Assembly (NCBI RefSeq): GCF_023898315.1
Contig: NC_064619.1
Coordinates: 299,684,150 to 299,748,149, forward strand
From: Schistocerca nitens
Lineage: Eukaryota; Arthropoda; Insecta; Orthoptera; Acrididae
DNA: 64,000 bases
Direction: 5' to 3'
The stretch's first letter is position 1. Each line of letters starts with the position of its first letter. This document shows positions 1 through 9,963 of the stretch, one piece after another. The position numbers were made by a program, and so were the translations under genes. The notes below the pieces were generated by a model. It saw nothing but the letters and a program-made list of their open reading frames with translations. It made no database searches and was not told the origin of the DNA.

Positions 1-289
1 GGGTTTTAATACCTACACCAAATTTTTCTTTTGTTTCCTTTACTGCTTGCTCAATATACAGATTGAATAGCATCGGGGAGAGGCTACAGCCCTGTGTCAC
101 TCCCTTCCCAACCACTGCTTCCCTTTCATGTCCCTCGACTCTTATAACTGCCACCTGCTTTCTGTACAAATTGTAAATAGCCTTTCGCTCCTCGTATTTT
201 ACCCCTGCCACCTTCAGAATTTGAAATAGAGTATTCCAGTCAACGTTGTCAAAAGCTTTCTCTAAATCTACAAATGCTAGAAACGTAGA
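1..289 (-). mobile_element. LINE-B reverse transcriptase palm fragment (non-LTR retrotransposon, partial)
   Basis: Read on the minus strand this gives an open reverse transcriptase segment beginning AFVDLEKAFDNVDW and continuing to GVTQGCSLSPMLFNLYIEQ. These are the LEKAFDxVxW motif (first catalytic Asp) and the QGxxLSPxLFNxYIE motif of non-LTR reverse transcriptases. The frame is uninterrupted over about 95 codons but the element runs off the window edge, and the YADD box would lie outside. It resembles the RTE-like endonuclease/reverse transcriptase family whose downstream part (VWSVAxYGxETWT) occurs at 14225, 17763, 22539 and 38440. Upstream of position 289 the homology stops, so the 5' part is truncated. 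The clade is inferred; the RT identity is firm. Confidence 0.88.
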
Positions 290-1602
290 AGTTGTATTTT
301 GTTAAAATGTGAACAACACTTGAGAGGCAGAAAAGCACCGACAGAAGTGGAGAGTTAGGAGTATCTAGCTTGTCACGCTGCTTGAAGCAACCTCTGAACT
401 GATAACTCGACGTACCGGTTACGTGGGTAGCCTTGTAGTGTCCGCAACACAGCTATTATCACTGTGCGAGCTTGTACTAGTTGCTGCCAATAAATAGCAG
501 CAGAACACGTCGCGTGCTGATTAACGAAGCTATTTCTGTCTGCTGTGGGAAGAGAAGAGTAAAAACTATGTTCTTGTGTGCCTGTGTGCACATTTTACTG
601 CCAATATATATAAGGAGTCGAATTTATCAGCACAAGTCGCGTCAACAATTCATTTATAGCGACAAAAATTCATTTATTTGCTGTAAGCAGATCAGACAGA
701 GTTCAGTTATTACTTGTTTCCAACTGAGCTCTGTTCAATTCAGACATCCAAAGTTACCCCTGGTCAAAGACATGGCATTACTTACACCTGAAATGCCGCT
801 GATTTATTGTTGTCATTCCGCCATCTTCAAAGTAAAGAAGAAAGATAGGAATGTTAAAAAAGGAATTTACAGTTTCACGGCCTATAGGTATTATGGGCAG
901 CAGAGGCGGTACCGGCTTCGACTAGACGAGGAGAGAACTGTTTGTTACCTTGTTGAGGGAACCCATCCGAAATTTCAAGTGGAGTGAGTTTTAAGAAGCT
1001 ATATCTGAACAAACAAAGATTTGAGTTTTGATTTTGCTGAACTCGAGAATTTTTACTAACTGCAGCAAAACATGCCCCATCTTATTAGTAGGACGTATGT
1101 TCCCTGCTTCTCTTTTGTTTCACAGGGAATATTCCCAAGCTCGAGTCTAAGAAAGGCAAGTCACTTCCCTCTTAGTCTGATTTCTATTTATTTATTACTA
1201 CACTCTCATATCTGTTGTCTATTTGAGGTGGGTGGTTGGTGGGAGCGGTGGGAGAGGAGCACGTGTTCCTTGATCTCAATACAACCGTATTTATGCGACG
1301 CTGCCACTCTTTCATAATTCTGAACCGGCTCTGATCTCTACAAACCAGGTGACCTCAGAAACGGCCCAGTTAATTTGTTGTCTATGTTTTCCGAGAGTCC
1401 ATTCTCTTATAACAACGCTTGCGGCAGAAGTACTGGCAGAAATAGCTCATAGACAAAGCGTAACGGACGTCCTTTCGTCATGGTTGTAACTACGAAATGT
1501 CACGGACACGCTAGCTTTGAGCTACCTGCCACAATGTAGTTAGCAACGTGTTTAGGGAGATTATTCAGTACGATGAAGTTGCCCGATACTCTTACGAAGG
1601 GC
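290..1602. other. Unrecognised interval between LINE-B and SINE2
   Basis: AT-rich sequence without a recognisable repeat or protein. A frame at 481-987 on the plus strand is open for 168 codons but starts at TTG and resembles nothing I know. Its composition (many Cys, Ile, Tyr, no domain pattern) looks like chance. Confidence 0.4.
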
Positions 1603-1790
1603 AACATCCTCTCTGCAGTCACGGACTGTGCGGCTGGTCCCGGCGGAGGTTCGAGTCCTCTCTCGGACATGGGTGTGTGTGTGTTCGTCCTTAGGATAAT
1701 TTAGGTGAAGTGGTGTGTAAGCTTAGGGACTGATGACCTTAGCAGTTAAGTCCCATAAGATTTCACACACATTTTTGAACACCCTCTCTG
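1603..1790 (+). mobile_element. SINE2, tRNA-derived retroposon (with TSD)
   Basis: The head carries a tRNA-like B box (GGTTCGAGTCC) within a G/C-rich stem region, followed by GGACATGGGTGTGTGTGTG and a body ending CCCATAAGATTTCACACAC. The body (1616-1777) is flanked by a 13-bp target-site duplication with one mismatch: AACATCCTCTCTG at 1603-1615 and AACACCCTCTCTG at 1778-1790. Its tail shares 'GGGACTGATGACC' and 'GTTAAGTCCCATA' with SINE1, so the two families share a 3' module. It codes for nothing and would be transcribed by RNA polymerase III and mobilised by a LINE. Confidence 0.88.
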
Positions 1791-3944
1791 TCGTTAGAGA
1801 ATTACGTAGATTCTGCAGTTATGGCTAATCTATACTTGACTTACTGTACTAGAAACTGTGAGCTGCTGGACTTATTTTACAGTCTTAATCATTGATATTT
1901 AGCTTCTCTTTTAATCCAAGAAAGTAATAAAATTCAAGTATTTGGAGGTGTAAAATTTGTGGACCACATTCTTTGCCGCGGCGTCAGCTCCATTGAGGCA
2001 GGTGACTTCCTCTTTGTAACATTGTGTTTCAAACAAATCGAACTTGTACGTAACCCACTGGAGCATCGGTAGAAACATAGCTTACGTCTCCTGAAGTAGC
2101 CACGTTATCGAATATCTACTAAAGACCGAGACTCAGATCAACAATTATGGAAATAACAAGCGCATTTGATAAAGGTCCTGGGAACGTTCTGCTATCGGTT
2201 TGTCTTGGACGCACACTGAAAACCTTAGGAAAACTGCGAGAAATACAGACCTGCATCACAGAGTGGATGAACTTTTTTTAATTTTTCTAATTACTTATAC
2301 AGCGTTTTCTCTTGTAGTCGATTCGGACCGGCAATCTTAAGATATTAATTTCTATCGGCTCAAAGTCTCAGTACTAGGAACTAAACAAAGTAGCGTTGAT
2401 GGACAACAACGGAGAGAAAATAGATTGACTCTTTATCGAATGAGTCATTCCAGTATTCACATGTTTGGAAGGAGAATGAGTTTGCGGTGATTCCACACTT
2501 TACCCTTAATGAACTGGTTGTGTAGCCCGACCTGCTACCGAGGTTTTTCGTCACTTTCCTTACTTAATTTCGAGCCAGTACTCTCATTTTTTCCTTGAAA
2601 AAGGTCGGAAAAGATTTTCACAAACATATGAACAGTGAAAATGATCGAGAACATAAGATATATATATACTAATCAGTCTTGATTGCAATGATTTAGTAAA
2701 AGTAATAATCACTCTTCCAAATGGTAACTTGTTTCGACCTCATCACATGGTGAGCAGAGAGTGCGGCTGGAGAATTGGTAAGTGTCAAAGACACCACTGG
2801 TAAGAACAGCGATTGATTTTAGCATCGACAGATATTATGCAGTTGCAAGAGGTGAATGATCAATCGACACAGGGAGTGCGAGTAGAAACGACAGATCCCA
2901 CTGGGACTAAGATAAAGCTTCCGAGGCTCCAACAAGGACGCCGTTGCCCATCAGATAACTAGCACCGCCGAGTCACTGAACAGTTTACGCTTGGCGCTCG
3001 CGGCAAACGAGAAGTGCAACGCGGAGCCCACACGTTGTGCTGAGCATCCGAGACCTTGACAACCGGCTCCTGCATCGCGCCCTGAGCAGCGTACAGGAAG
3101 CTGTTGCACCAGCCAGGCTGCCGGCTGTGCTTACAAGAACGCTCGTCTTCTCGCGGCAGCTCTACGCTGGTTACGGCAGTACAGTGCACACTGGTTAATT
3201 ACGCGCAAAGACGAGAAACTGATGCGTTTGCCAGAGCACCGTTCGTGAACAGATTTTACTACACACGCCTAGTTATTCTTTTTGCTTTAAGATGCCACAC
3301 ATGGCTTTTTGTATTACTTGTATGCGCACACAACATTTTGATAAACACTTTGGAATACGCGAACGACAGCAAACTAGTGATATCTGGAGGGATAAGCAGA
3401 CTGACACATGTTGGTCGTATTACAAACGCCAGGCCCAGGCTGATGAACGGTCAGCCAAAGGGCAGTAGGATCTAGTGTAGTATAAAAAGGTAAAACGTTG
3501 ACTATTACAAATTATCGGACAGGTATATTTACAAAAAGAAATTCTTAAAACTTGTCATAAGATAAAAAAGATCTAAGACAAGATTCAAAAATATAATAAA
3601 AGGTATCTATAGGTATATGGTATTTAATATGAAGAAGAAAAAAGTAAAAGAAACAAGTGACTCTTAGCGCACAAAAAACACGATCCTCAAATTTCTGACT
3701 CGAATCTGAAGAAAGTATGTCTTAAAACTTGTAAGACGTATCTCAGTGCGAGCTATTCAAGACGTAAGACAAATGTCCTTTCTACTGGTAGCCATTAGGT
3801 GATAGGTGTCCGCAAGGGGGGGGGGGGTGATGGCGCTTCGGCGCATCTAAAAGCCAGTGGAAAACTGTCAGTTCTTTGTCTCACACATCAAATTTAGCTC
3901 TTTTGGCATAGGCCTTAACATCTCGAATCTGATCAAATCATTTA
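1791..3944. other. Unrecognised interval, with a moderately GC-rich patch
   Basis: Mostly AT-rich and featureless. Positions 2960-3200 are richer in CpG and GC than the surroundings, but none of the frames there (2959-3189 minus, 3104-3475 plus) resembles a known protein. A G run lies near 3818-3828. No RNA gene or repeat is recognised. Confidence 0.4.
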
Positions 3945-4168
3945 CAAGCAAACTTAAAAAATTGTTCAAATGGCTCTGAGCACTATGGGACTTAACTGCT
4001 GTGGTCATCGGTCCCCTAGAACTTAGAACTACTTAAACCTGACTAACCTAAGGACATCACACACATCCATGTCCGAGGCAGGATTCGAACCTGCGACCGC
4101 AGCGGCCGCGCGGTTCCAGTCTGTAGCGCCTAGAACCGCTCGGCCACTCCGGCCGGCAAGCAAACTTA
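3945..4168 (-). mobile_element. SINE1 copy a, tRNA-derived retroposon (with TSD)
   Basis: On the minus strand the element begins GGCCGGAGTGGCCGAGCGG (A box TGGCCGAGCGG), has a B box GGTTCGAATCC, then a body containing GTCCTTAGGTTAGT and CTTAGAACTACTTAAACC-type sequence, and ends GAGCCATTTGAAC plus a short A/T tail. A 12-bp target-site duplication CAAGCAAACTTA flanks it at 3945-3956 and 4157-4168. This is the full-length reference copy of the most abundant repeat family in the window. Confidence 0.95.
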
Positions 4169-4661
4169 TTTTAGAGTTTTGTCGCCCCCAGTATTTCTTT
4201 CGACGTCCATTCTTGCTGTGAACACAAGGATTGGGGATTGATCTCTCGTCTCTTTGCGAGAACAGAGAAAAAAAAACTACGAAGCAAACAGTATTTTCTT
4301 GTCAAAAACTCAACAGTACTCGGTTCCGCAGGTAAACTACAACAGTTCCCGTCGTTAGGGCATGAGAAAACTCTAAATCATATGGCTGCGACCAGTTCTT
4401 TAACGGCAATTATAAGAAATGTGAGAATTGACGGCGAATTGCACTTGTTCTCGTGGTTTAATCTGTTTACATCGACGTATTTCCCCTTCTTGTTTACAAA
4501 TGCTTAAAAGTATCCGTAACTTTTAAATCCTCTATCAAATTCCTATGTAAGATATTCGCCATTTTTTTGTGTAGGGTACAGTCTTGTCTGTAAGGAAAGA
4601 TTAGCTCAAGTTTGTGATTAATTTGATACCAGATGAGCTCCAAGGAATTTTTTTTTTTCAT
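4169..4661. other. Unrecognised interval
   Basis: AT-rich spacer between SINE1a and the deleted mariner. It ends in a T run (4650-4659) that abuts the mariner terminus. A frame at 4238-4507 has no recognisable similarity. Confidence 0.4.
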
Positions 4662-5322
4662 AACGACGGCAAACCGAAAAACAATGTTCCGAATTTTTTA
4701 ATGTGAAAACTTTTGACGCCTTTTACATAATACACACGTCATTAACATTCTAAATCTTTATTCTACATGTCAGTATGTTTATATCCCAACGTAGTTAGCC
4801 TGGTGACTAACACATTTTTCCCGACGAGGGACGCGTTTGCTGATGCCCTCACTGTAGAATGTTTTGACATTTCTGACGGAGCCACAACCCCACCACTGCT
4901 TGCACCGCTTCGTCACTATCAAAGTGAAGTCCTCGCAGATGTATTTTAACCTTTGGAAATTGATGAAACTCGGATGGGGCCAAGTCGGGACTGTATGGAG
5001 GATGATCGATGACAGTGAACCACAGGCGTCGGATTGTTGCAGTTGTCACAGCGCCCGTATGTGGTCTGAGGAGAGAGTGTAGGAGAGGGTGCCCCATGTG
5101 TGGACGAACTCTTCGAATTAGAACATCGATCACAGCAAGCTGTTTCTCACGCACTTACACGCTACGCTCTGCAATTCGGAGCCCTCTAGCGGCAGAGAGT
5201 TGCAGGTATCTAGACGTGAAAAATAAAGCTGTAGACTGTTAATAACGCTTGTTTTAGTTAGAAAGCTTTCAGGGTTTTATCACATTAAAAACTTTGAGGC
5301 ATTATTTCCAGCATGACCTCGC
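4662..5322 (-). mobile_element. Internally deleted mariner element, copy 1 (MITE-like)
   Basis: Degenerate terminal inverted repeats of the type AAGTAATGCCTCC-AATTTTTTA-TGTGAAAAC are visible at both ends (about 4662-4710 and 5275-5322). Between them the minus strand encodes only about 100 residues (5154 to 4849): a start MREKQLAVID, which looks like the mariner transposase N terminus, joined directly to the C-terminal catalytic region with RPHT and HPPYSPDLAPSEF (last Asp of the DD34D triad). Full transposases of this family are about 340 residues, so most of the protein is missing and the middle Asp is lost in a decayed HDNARPHT motif. The same architecture occurs at 35062-35734, so this is a propagated deletion derivative. 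It is not active itself. Confidence 0.85.
4849..5154 (-). pseudogene. Mariner transposase remnant (N terminus fused to C-terminal domain)
   Basis: A 101-codon open frame inside the deleted mariner. Residues 1-12 (MREKQLAVIDVL) match a mariner transposase start. From about residue 20 it continues as the C-terminal catalytic part, HPLL, RPHTGAVTTATIRRL, then HPPYSPDLAPSEFHQFPKVK and LRGLHFDSDEAVQ. YSPDLAPSEF carries the last catalytic Asp; the residues where HDNARPHT should supply the second Asp read HSLLRPHT. The DNA-binding domain and first Asp are absent, so it cannot catalyse transposition. It could at most be an untranslated internal sequence retained because the copy moves in trans. Confidence 0.8.
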
Positions 5323-5559
5323 AGTTGTATTGTTATTTTCGTAAGACTGAGACGATAGTACCGTATTATAAAGTGATCAAACGTTCGCAATGATGTAGCT
5401 TTGGCATCTGTTTCCTGCCTTAAAGGCTTACCAATGGTGCATTCAAATCTTCCGGATCCGACAACCATGTTGATGAGTATGCGTTTGTTATTAACTAGAA
5501 GAGACAATAATATTATCTTGGAACTCTTCCATTTGGTCCGCGTTTGCATAGAAAAATAG
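5323..5559. other. Short unrecognised spacer
   Basis: No feature is recognised between the mariner end and the start of the Penelope-like homology. Confidence 0.3.
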
Positions 5560-5602
5560 TAAACAAACAAGCAGAAATTTCCGAACGAGGTACACATAGC
5601 AC

Positions 5603-5914
5603 ATGAGAGCTCTAAGAAGTGACAGCACACATTCAACTTTCGCAGAACATCTAATGAACAAAAACCATAACCCCACTAACATCAAAAACGATCTACGCAT
5701 TCTGAGAAACAGCAACCGTCTATACCGACAACTAACGATAGAAGAAAATTACCACATACAAAAGGCTATAGTCGAAGGGAAAAATGTAATAAATGAAAAC
5801 ACAACACTCTGCAACAACACACTCTTTACCGCTATAGGAGAACTGACCAAGGACACAGAACAGAAAGCACACACACGCAAAAGAACCACTTCCCCATCAC
5901 ACACAGAGACATAA
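5603..5914 (+). pseudogene. Penelope-like element, C-terminal GIY-YIG endonuclease remnant
   Basis: 103 codons, open to a TAA at 5912-5914. Visible motifs are HSTFAEHLMNKNHNP, LRILRNSNRLYRQLTIEE and YHIQKAI, typical of the last third of Penelope GIY-YIG domains, where spaced His/Glu residues follow the catalytic GIY-YIG core. The core itself and the reverse transcriptase are missing. The likely true reading frame extends upstream of the first ATG into 5570 (FRTRYTEHMR with a stop codon at one position). In an intact element this domain nicks the target DNA to prime reverse transcription; here it is a dead fragment. Confidence 0.65.
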
Positions 5915-6469
5915 ATAATGAACAGAAGTCGTTATAATTCGCGCTACAGTTTTTCATAGCCTTTCCCGCTACTTGCGATACGCCTCTCGCGACACACGCG
6001 AACAGCAAGATGGCGTAAGATTATGGAACAGAAACTAAGTGCAAAAATTTTGTTTTTCTGTATAAAAAGCAGCCACACACCATCCAAAGAACGTGAGTAA
6101 ACGAATAGCTAAGCAACAGCTAAATACACACCAAAATAACTGTTTTCCACAAACACTACCACAACCCCAGTTATATACTGCTGACATACGATATTCACCT
6201 TTGAGTATTTGTTTACTAACAGCCGCTCACATGGTTGCAGAAGACATTATGTTCGCTAAGTATAAAAAGACGGCAACAGAAAAAGAGCACAGAAAATATG
6301 TCACAAACAGCGCCAGTAATAGCTTAAAACATGCTGTAGCATACAATAAATAAGGTAGTATAAAAGTATCAATATAAAACTATATTTCAAAAGACGATTT
6401 GTAAAAATGTTATGTTCTACTGTGTTTGTACAACCATACCATTTTCTGAATGTTTTAGATTAAAAAAAA

Positions 6470-6515
6470 GAAACACTGATGATGGTGATATTTGTCACCG
6501 AAACTAGTTTGGGAT
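6470..6515 (+). ncRNA. Hammerhead ribozyme core in a Penelope-like 3' tail
   Basis: CTGATGA at 6476-6482 is followed by a 5-bp stem II (GGTGA 6484-6488 with TCACC 6495-6499, loop TATTTG) and the invariant GAAA at 6500-6503. Next comes ACTAGT (6503-6508), a self-complementary sequence that could form a very short helix III, as in the dimer-acting hammerheads known from Penelope elements. All of the strictly conserved core around stem II is intact. A convincing stem I is not visible, so cleavage activity is uncertain. Confidence 0.6.
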
Positions 6516-6609
6516 AATAAAGAAATAAACAAATAACACGGTGTTTGTATCAAGGCGGACTCAATTTGTGATATTACTGTAATTAGAAGAGCCCTGTTGA
6601 AAGTACGAG

Positions 6610-6830
6610 AACACAGTGACAGGTTCAAATGGCTCTGAGCACTACGGGACTCAACTTCTGAGGTCATCAGTCCCCTAGAACTTAGAACTACTTAAACCTA
6701 ACTAACCTAAGGACATCACACACATCCATGCCCGAGGCAGGATTCGAACCTGTGACCGTAGCGGTCGCGCGGTTCCAGACTGTAGCGCCTAGAAACGCTC
6801 GGCCACTCCGGCCGGCAACACAGTGACAGG
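6610..6830 (-). mobile_element. SINE1 copy b (with TSD)
   Basis: Near full-length SINE1 on the minus strand, from GCCGGAGTGGCCGAGCG at 6800-6816 to ATTTGAACC at 6624. A 14-bp target-site duplication, AACACAGTGACAGG, lies at 6610-6623 and 6817-6830. One A-box-adjacent substitution (GCGTTTCTAGG) distinguishes it from copy a. Confidence 0.95.
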
Positions 6831-8310
6831 AGACTGTAACAGCCTGCACTACGCTGCCCGCACAATAGAAGTATTGGAGGAGAGCGCACTCGACTGGTGA
6901 GTGATGACTGCAGGGACTGGGGTTGTTGTGCTGGCAGCCTGGCGCCGGACCAGAGGCAGCAGATGCCGACCCTGATGGCTGCGTGGGCAGGCGCCGTCCT
7001 CACCCCGCCGCCGCGCCTGTCGCGAAACAAAGGCCACCGGCCGCGCCTACAGGCTGTCTCCGGCCAGCGCGCTATACCTGACCCTGCCAGATACACTAGC
7101 AACGCTGCCTACAATTCGTCCAAAATTCATCGTCAAAGATTCTTAGAAAGTGAATGAATCTGACCCCAATATGGGCCATAATGATTAAAGATACAGCGCA
7201 ATAAGGGAATATTTCTTCTTCTTATTCTTCCATAGTGCTCTAGGCTAGAGACCTGTTCCGTATTCTAAGTATCCAATCATCTTTTTCTTAGTCTTGTGCC
7301 TAAAGGTCTGAAATTTAGGTCTTATTTCAGATGTCTTGAAACTGGAATTCGTTGAAGATGGCCTAGACAACATTATCTATTAGACTTTATTTCATTTATA
7401 GCATATACCCCACGTTTTCCTCTTATGTCTTCATTTCTTTATCTATCTAACTTTGGACAGCTCTTAATTGTCCATCTCTATCGGTACGATTTTAATTTCT
7501 TGCTCCACATCTGAGATCTCTTGAAGGCCGTCTAGTATAAAATCTACAGAGGCCTCGTTGTGGACTACTCTCCGTCTTGTCCCAACACTTCGACCTGTCT
7601 GTCTTGGGTGATCCTGGGAGCAGCTTATGCTTCCGCCAACACAGCTCTCATGTTATAAGGGGACACGCAAACCACCTCAAAACACTAAGGTCGATACAGC
7701 AATGTTACGTGCCTAAAATGAGTCTTTGGTGGAGCCTTACAGCTCAGCCTCCAGTCTATTGAAAGAACGTTACCGGGCAACTAAATCGAGGACATGGGTC
7801 ATGGGGGTCATATTAAACGAATTAGGTCGGCGAACCACTTAGTAGCCGAAAAACAACGACACAAGTATTTGGTACGTAAATGTAGAAGACGTGGTGGCGT
7901 GAAGAATGTGATCACCAAACAATGCTCTAATTTGCAAGGTTAATCTCAACCCATGTCACTGCGTGGTGGTCCTCTTTGCGAAAGTACGTGCCCTGGTGAG
8001 TTTCACTCTGCACCTTGCATCCCTCTTGTCCAATATCTCTGACGTAGTCAACAACGTGAACGACGCGCTGCACTGTTTCAGTAAGCGGGACCACTCTAGA
8101 CAACACCGACAGTTTGCGGAGGGAAGGTGCGCAGTCCACCAAGAAACAAATCATTCCCGATTAGTAAGTTCACTGGATATATTATATGACTTTATTCGAC
8201 AAATAAGGGTTGCAATGTTTTCCATAGCACAGACCTCAAGCCAGGACCATTTCTTTTAGCATGTGGACCTAAATGGAGGAATACGTTGGAGCGAGAAACG
8301 CCGTTAAATA
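6831..8310. other. Unrecognised interval with a GC-rich patch at 6890-7090
   Basis: Positions 6890-7090 are distinctly GC-rich, but the open frames there start with GTG and have no recognisable similarity. From 7100 to 8310 the sequence is AT-rich, with frames at 7577-7762, 7927-8154 and 7963-8259 that I cannot assign. Confidence 0.4.
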
Positions 8311-8478
8311 TTAAAACTGTGTGCACGGACCGCGACTCAAACTCGGTACCTTTGCCTTTCGCGGACAGGTGCTCTACTGAGCTACCCAAGCAGGACTCAC
8401 GCCCCGTCCTCACAGCTTTACTTCCGCCAGTACCTCGCCTCCTACCTTCCAAACTTCACAGAAGCTCTCCTGCAAAAG
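8311..8478 (-). mobile_element. SINE3 (tRNA-derived), left copy of an inverted pair
   Basis: On the minus strand it reads GGTAGCTCAGTAGAGCACC (tRNA A-box region), a CGCGAAAGGCAAAGG anticodon-arm-like segment, GAGTTTGAGTCGCGG (B box) and GCACACAGTTTTAATATT. Upstream of the tRNA part is a family-specific leader with AAGCTGTGAGGACGGGGCG. I recognise this as a widespread arthropod repeat with a tRNA-like centre. No target duplication is clear because the inner end is rearranged. Confidence 0.75.
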
Positions 8479-8612
8479 AAAGGGTATTACAGAGTGTTTA
8501 GTCCTACAAGGTTCGCAAGAGAGCTTCTGTGAAGTTTGGAAGGTAGCAGGCGAGGTACTGGCGGAAGTAAAGCTGTGAGGACGGGGCGTGAGTCGTGTTT
8601 CGGTAGCTCAGT
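8376..8612. repeat. Inverted repeat formed by two SINE3 leaders
   Basis: Arms of about 94 bp (8376-8469 and 8519-8612) are nearly perfect reverse complements, separated by 49 bp. They could fold into a long hairpin. The arms are the same retroposon segment in opposite orientation. Confidence 0.85.
8510..8612 (+). mobile_element. SINE3 (tRNA-derived), right truncated copy of the inverted pair
   Basis: Plus-strand leader of SINE3, from GTCCTACAAGGTTCGCAAG through GAGCTTCTGTGAAGTTTGG and GGGGCGTGAGTCGTG to GGTAGCTCAGTTG. The copy stops inside the tRNA A-box region where SINE1 copy c begins, so its 3' two thirds are missing. It is the reverse complement of 8376-8469. Confidence 0.75.
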
Positions 8613-8616
8613 TGCT

Positions 8617-8779
8617 AGAAATGGCTCTGAGGTCGTCAGTCCCCTAGAACTTAGAACTACTTAAACCTAACTAACCTAAGGACATCACACACATCCATGG
8701 CAGAGGCAGGATTCCAACCTGAAACCGTAGCGGTCGCGCGGTTCCAGACTGTAGTGCCTAGAACCGCTCGGCCACTCTG
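8617..8779 (-). mobile_element. SINE1 copy c, internally deleted
   Basis: SINE1 on the minus strand with an internal deletion of roughly 25 bp removing the ACTATGGGACTTAAC segment and several substitutions in the B box region (GGTTGGAATCC). It sits at the broken end of the right SINE3 copy. Any target duplication is short (GAAATG at each end) and unconvincing. Confidence 0.85.
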
Positions 8780-8863
8780 AAATGAGAAACACAGAAGGCT
8801 GTGTCTGTGTAATAACTTCATTCGTATCCTTACCATGTTCACCTCACGAAGTGTTGTTAAGTG

Positions 8864-8893
8864 TAGTAGTAGTAGTAGCAGTAGTAGTAGTAG
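8864..8893. repeat. (TAG)n microsatellite
   Basis: About ten TAG/GTA units with one GCA interruption. Confidence 0.95.
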
Positions 8894-9318
8894 TACTGTG
8901 TTAGAGACACGGGATGCGAATCCAGCGTTGTATTTGTATTGATGATGGCGGTGAGGAGAGGGGAAATGAAGCAGTGCCCCACATGGCCGCTTCTGTCTTG
9001 CAGCACTTACGCCTCCGCCGAGCTTAACGTCTTTATCTGACGGACCAAACATCGCTGGCACAGCCTTACGGCTTCACCCCAAGGGATAATGCGGGGAGAC
9101 TTAGAATTTAAGCCGTGACGAAGACATTCTAGTGATCATAGATTGTACAGTGTCTCCTCCTCTCTTCGTGCCGACGAAACAACTCCGACAACCGAGATTC
9201 GAAACGGATATCACCGGGAGAATGAAGACGGGTTGACTTTTGTCTACATTGAGAAGGATATAAAATTGTGTGTTTCTTATATTGACTGCATTATCTCAGC
9301 ATTCATTTAGGGAAGAGA
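8894..9318. other. Unrecognised interval
   Basis: No repeat, RNA gene or protein similarity recognised between the trinucleotide repeat and the LINE-A tail. Confidence 0.35.
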
Positions 9319-9782
9319 TTTCGACACTATCTACATCTACACTCCGCAAGCCACCTGACGGTGTGTGGCGGAGGGTAGCCTGAGTACCTCTATCGGTTCT
9401 CCCTTCTAATCCAGTCTCGTATTGTTCGTGGAAAGAAGGATTGTCGGTATGCTTCTGTGTGGGCTCTAATCTCTCTGATTTTAGCCTCATGGTCTCTTCG
9501 CGAGATATACGTAGGAGGGAGCAATATACTGCTTGACTCTTCGGTGAAGGTATGTTCTCGAAACTTTAACAAAATCCCGTACCGAGCTACTGAGCGTCTC
9601 TCCTGAAGAGTCTTCCACAGGAGTTTATCTATCATCTCCGTAACGCTTTCGTGATTACTAAATGATCCTGTAACGAAGCGCACTGCTCTCCTTTGGATCT
9701 TCTCTATCTCTTCTATCAACCCTATCTCGTACGGATCCCACGCTGCTGAGCAGTATTAAAGCAGTGGGCGAACAAGCGTACA
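9319..9782 (-). mobile_element. LINE-A 3' fragment, copy 1
   Basis: The minus strand encodes the region C-terminal to the reverse transcriptase of LINE-A: EEIEKIQRRAVRFVTGSFSN, TLQERRSVARY, ILLPPTYISRRDHEAKIREI and RQSFFPRTIRDW. The 3' untranslated end has the family hallmark (GGCGGAGTGTAGATGTAGAT-type tail instead of poly-A), at 9325-9345. The copy is 5'-truncated at about 9782, shortly after the DPYEIGL-like start. LINE-A belongs to the CR1/Jockey-like group by this C-terminal pattern; the clade is inferred. Confidence 0.88.
9390..9719 (-). pseudogene. LINE-A pol C-terminal fragment
   Basis: 109 open codons covering the post-RT domain of LINE-A polyprotein: IEKIQRRAVRFVTG at the start, LLPPTYISRRDHEAKIREIR in the middle, QSFFPRTIRDWIR at the end. 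The first Met is not a biological start; the frame continues upstream into truncated sequence. It carries no catalytic residues. Confidence 0.85.
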
Positions 9783-9963
9783 TTCGCCACTCTATCAGAT
9801 TAATCGAAATCTACGTACGTTCCGATAAAGAGTACAACAGGATGAATGAATTCTGTAATAGGCCGATTATCCGAAAACTCAATACTAACTCCTTGACTGA
9901 TAACGTTTTTTTTCGAATATGTTATTTTAGCTTTAGACACGTTATATGAATGAAAATGCTATA

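Larger units (their letters stand above)
5560..6530 (+). mobile_element. Penelope-like element fragment: GIY-YIG-type C terminus and 3' tail
   Basis: The frame from about 5570 to 5914 reads GRNFRTRYTEHMRAL-like sequence (one stop or edge ambiguity), then HSTFAEHLMNKNHNPTNI and NRLYRQLTIEENYHIQKAI. This pattern (FRTRYxEH ... STFAxHLxxxNH ... L..LE..xIxKA) is the C-terminal part of the GIY-YIG endonuclease domain of Penelope-like retroelements. The reverse transcriptase part is absent, so the copy is 5'-truncated. About 560 bp of untranslated sequence follow, ending with a hammerhead-type core at 6476-6503 and an AATAAAG-rich terminus at 6515-6530. The boundaries are approximate. Penelope elements are known to carry hammerhead motifs in their terminal repeats, which supports the assignment. 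Confidence 0.72.

Noticed and set aside
481..987. 168-codon open frame on the plus strand
   Set aside because: Starts at TTG, has no domain pattern or codon-like regularity, and ends in chance-looking sequence. Not called as a gene.
6700..6816. tRNA-like sequence with good A and B boxes
   Set aside because: Part of SINE1 (and likewise in its other copies): the acceptor stem does not close and it continues into the SINE body, so not a tRNA gene.
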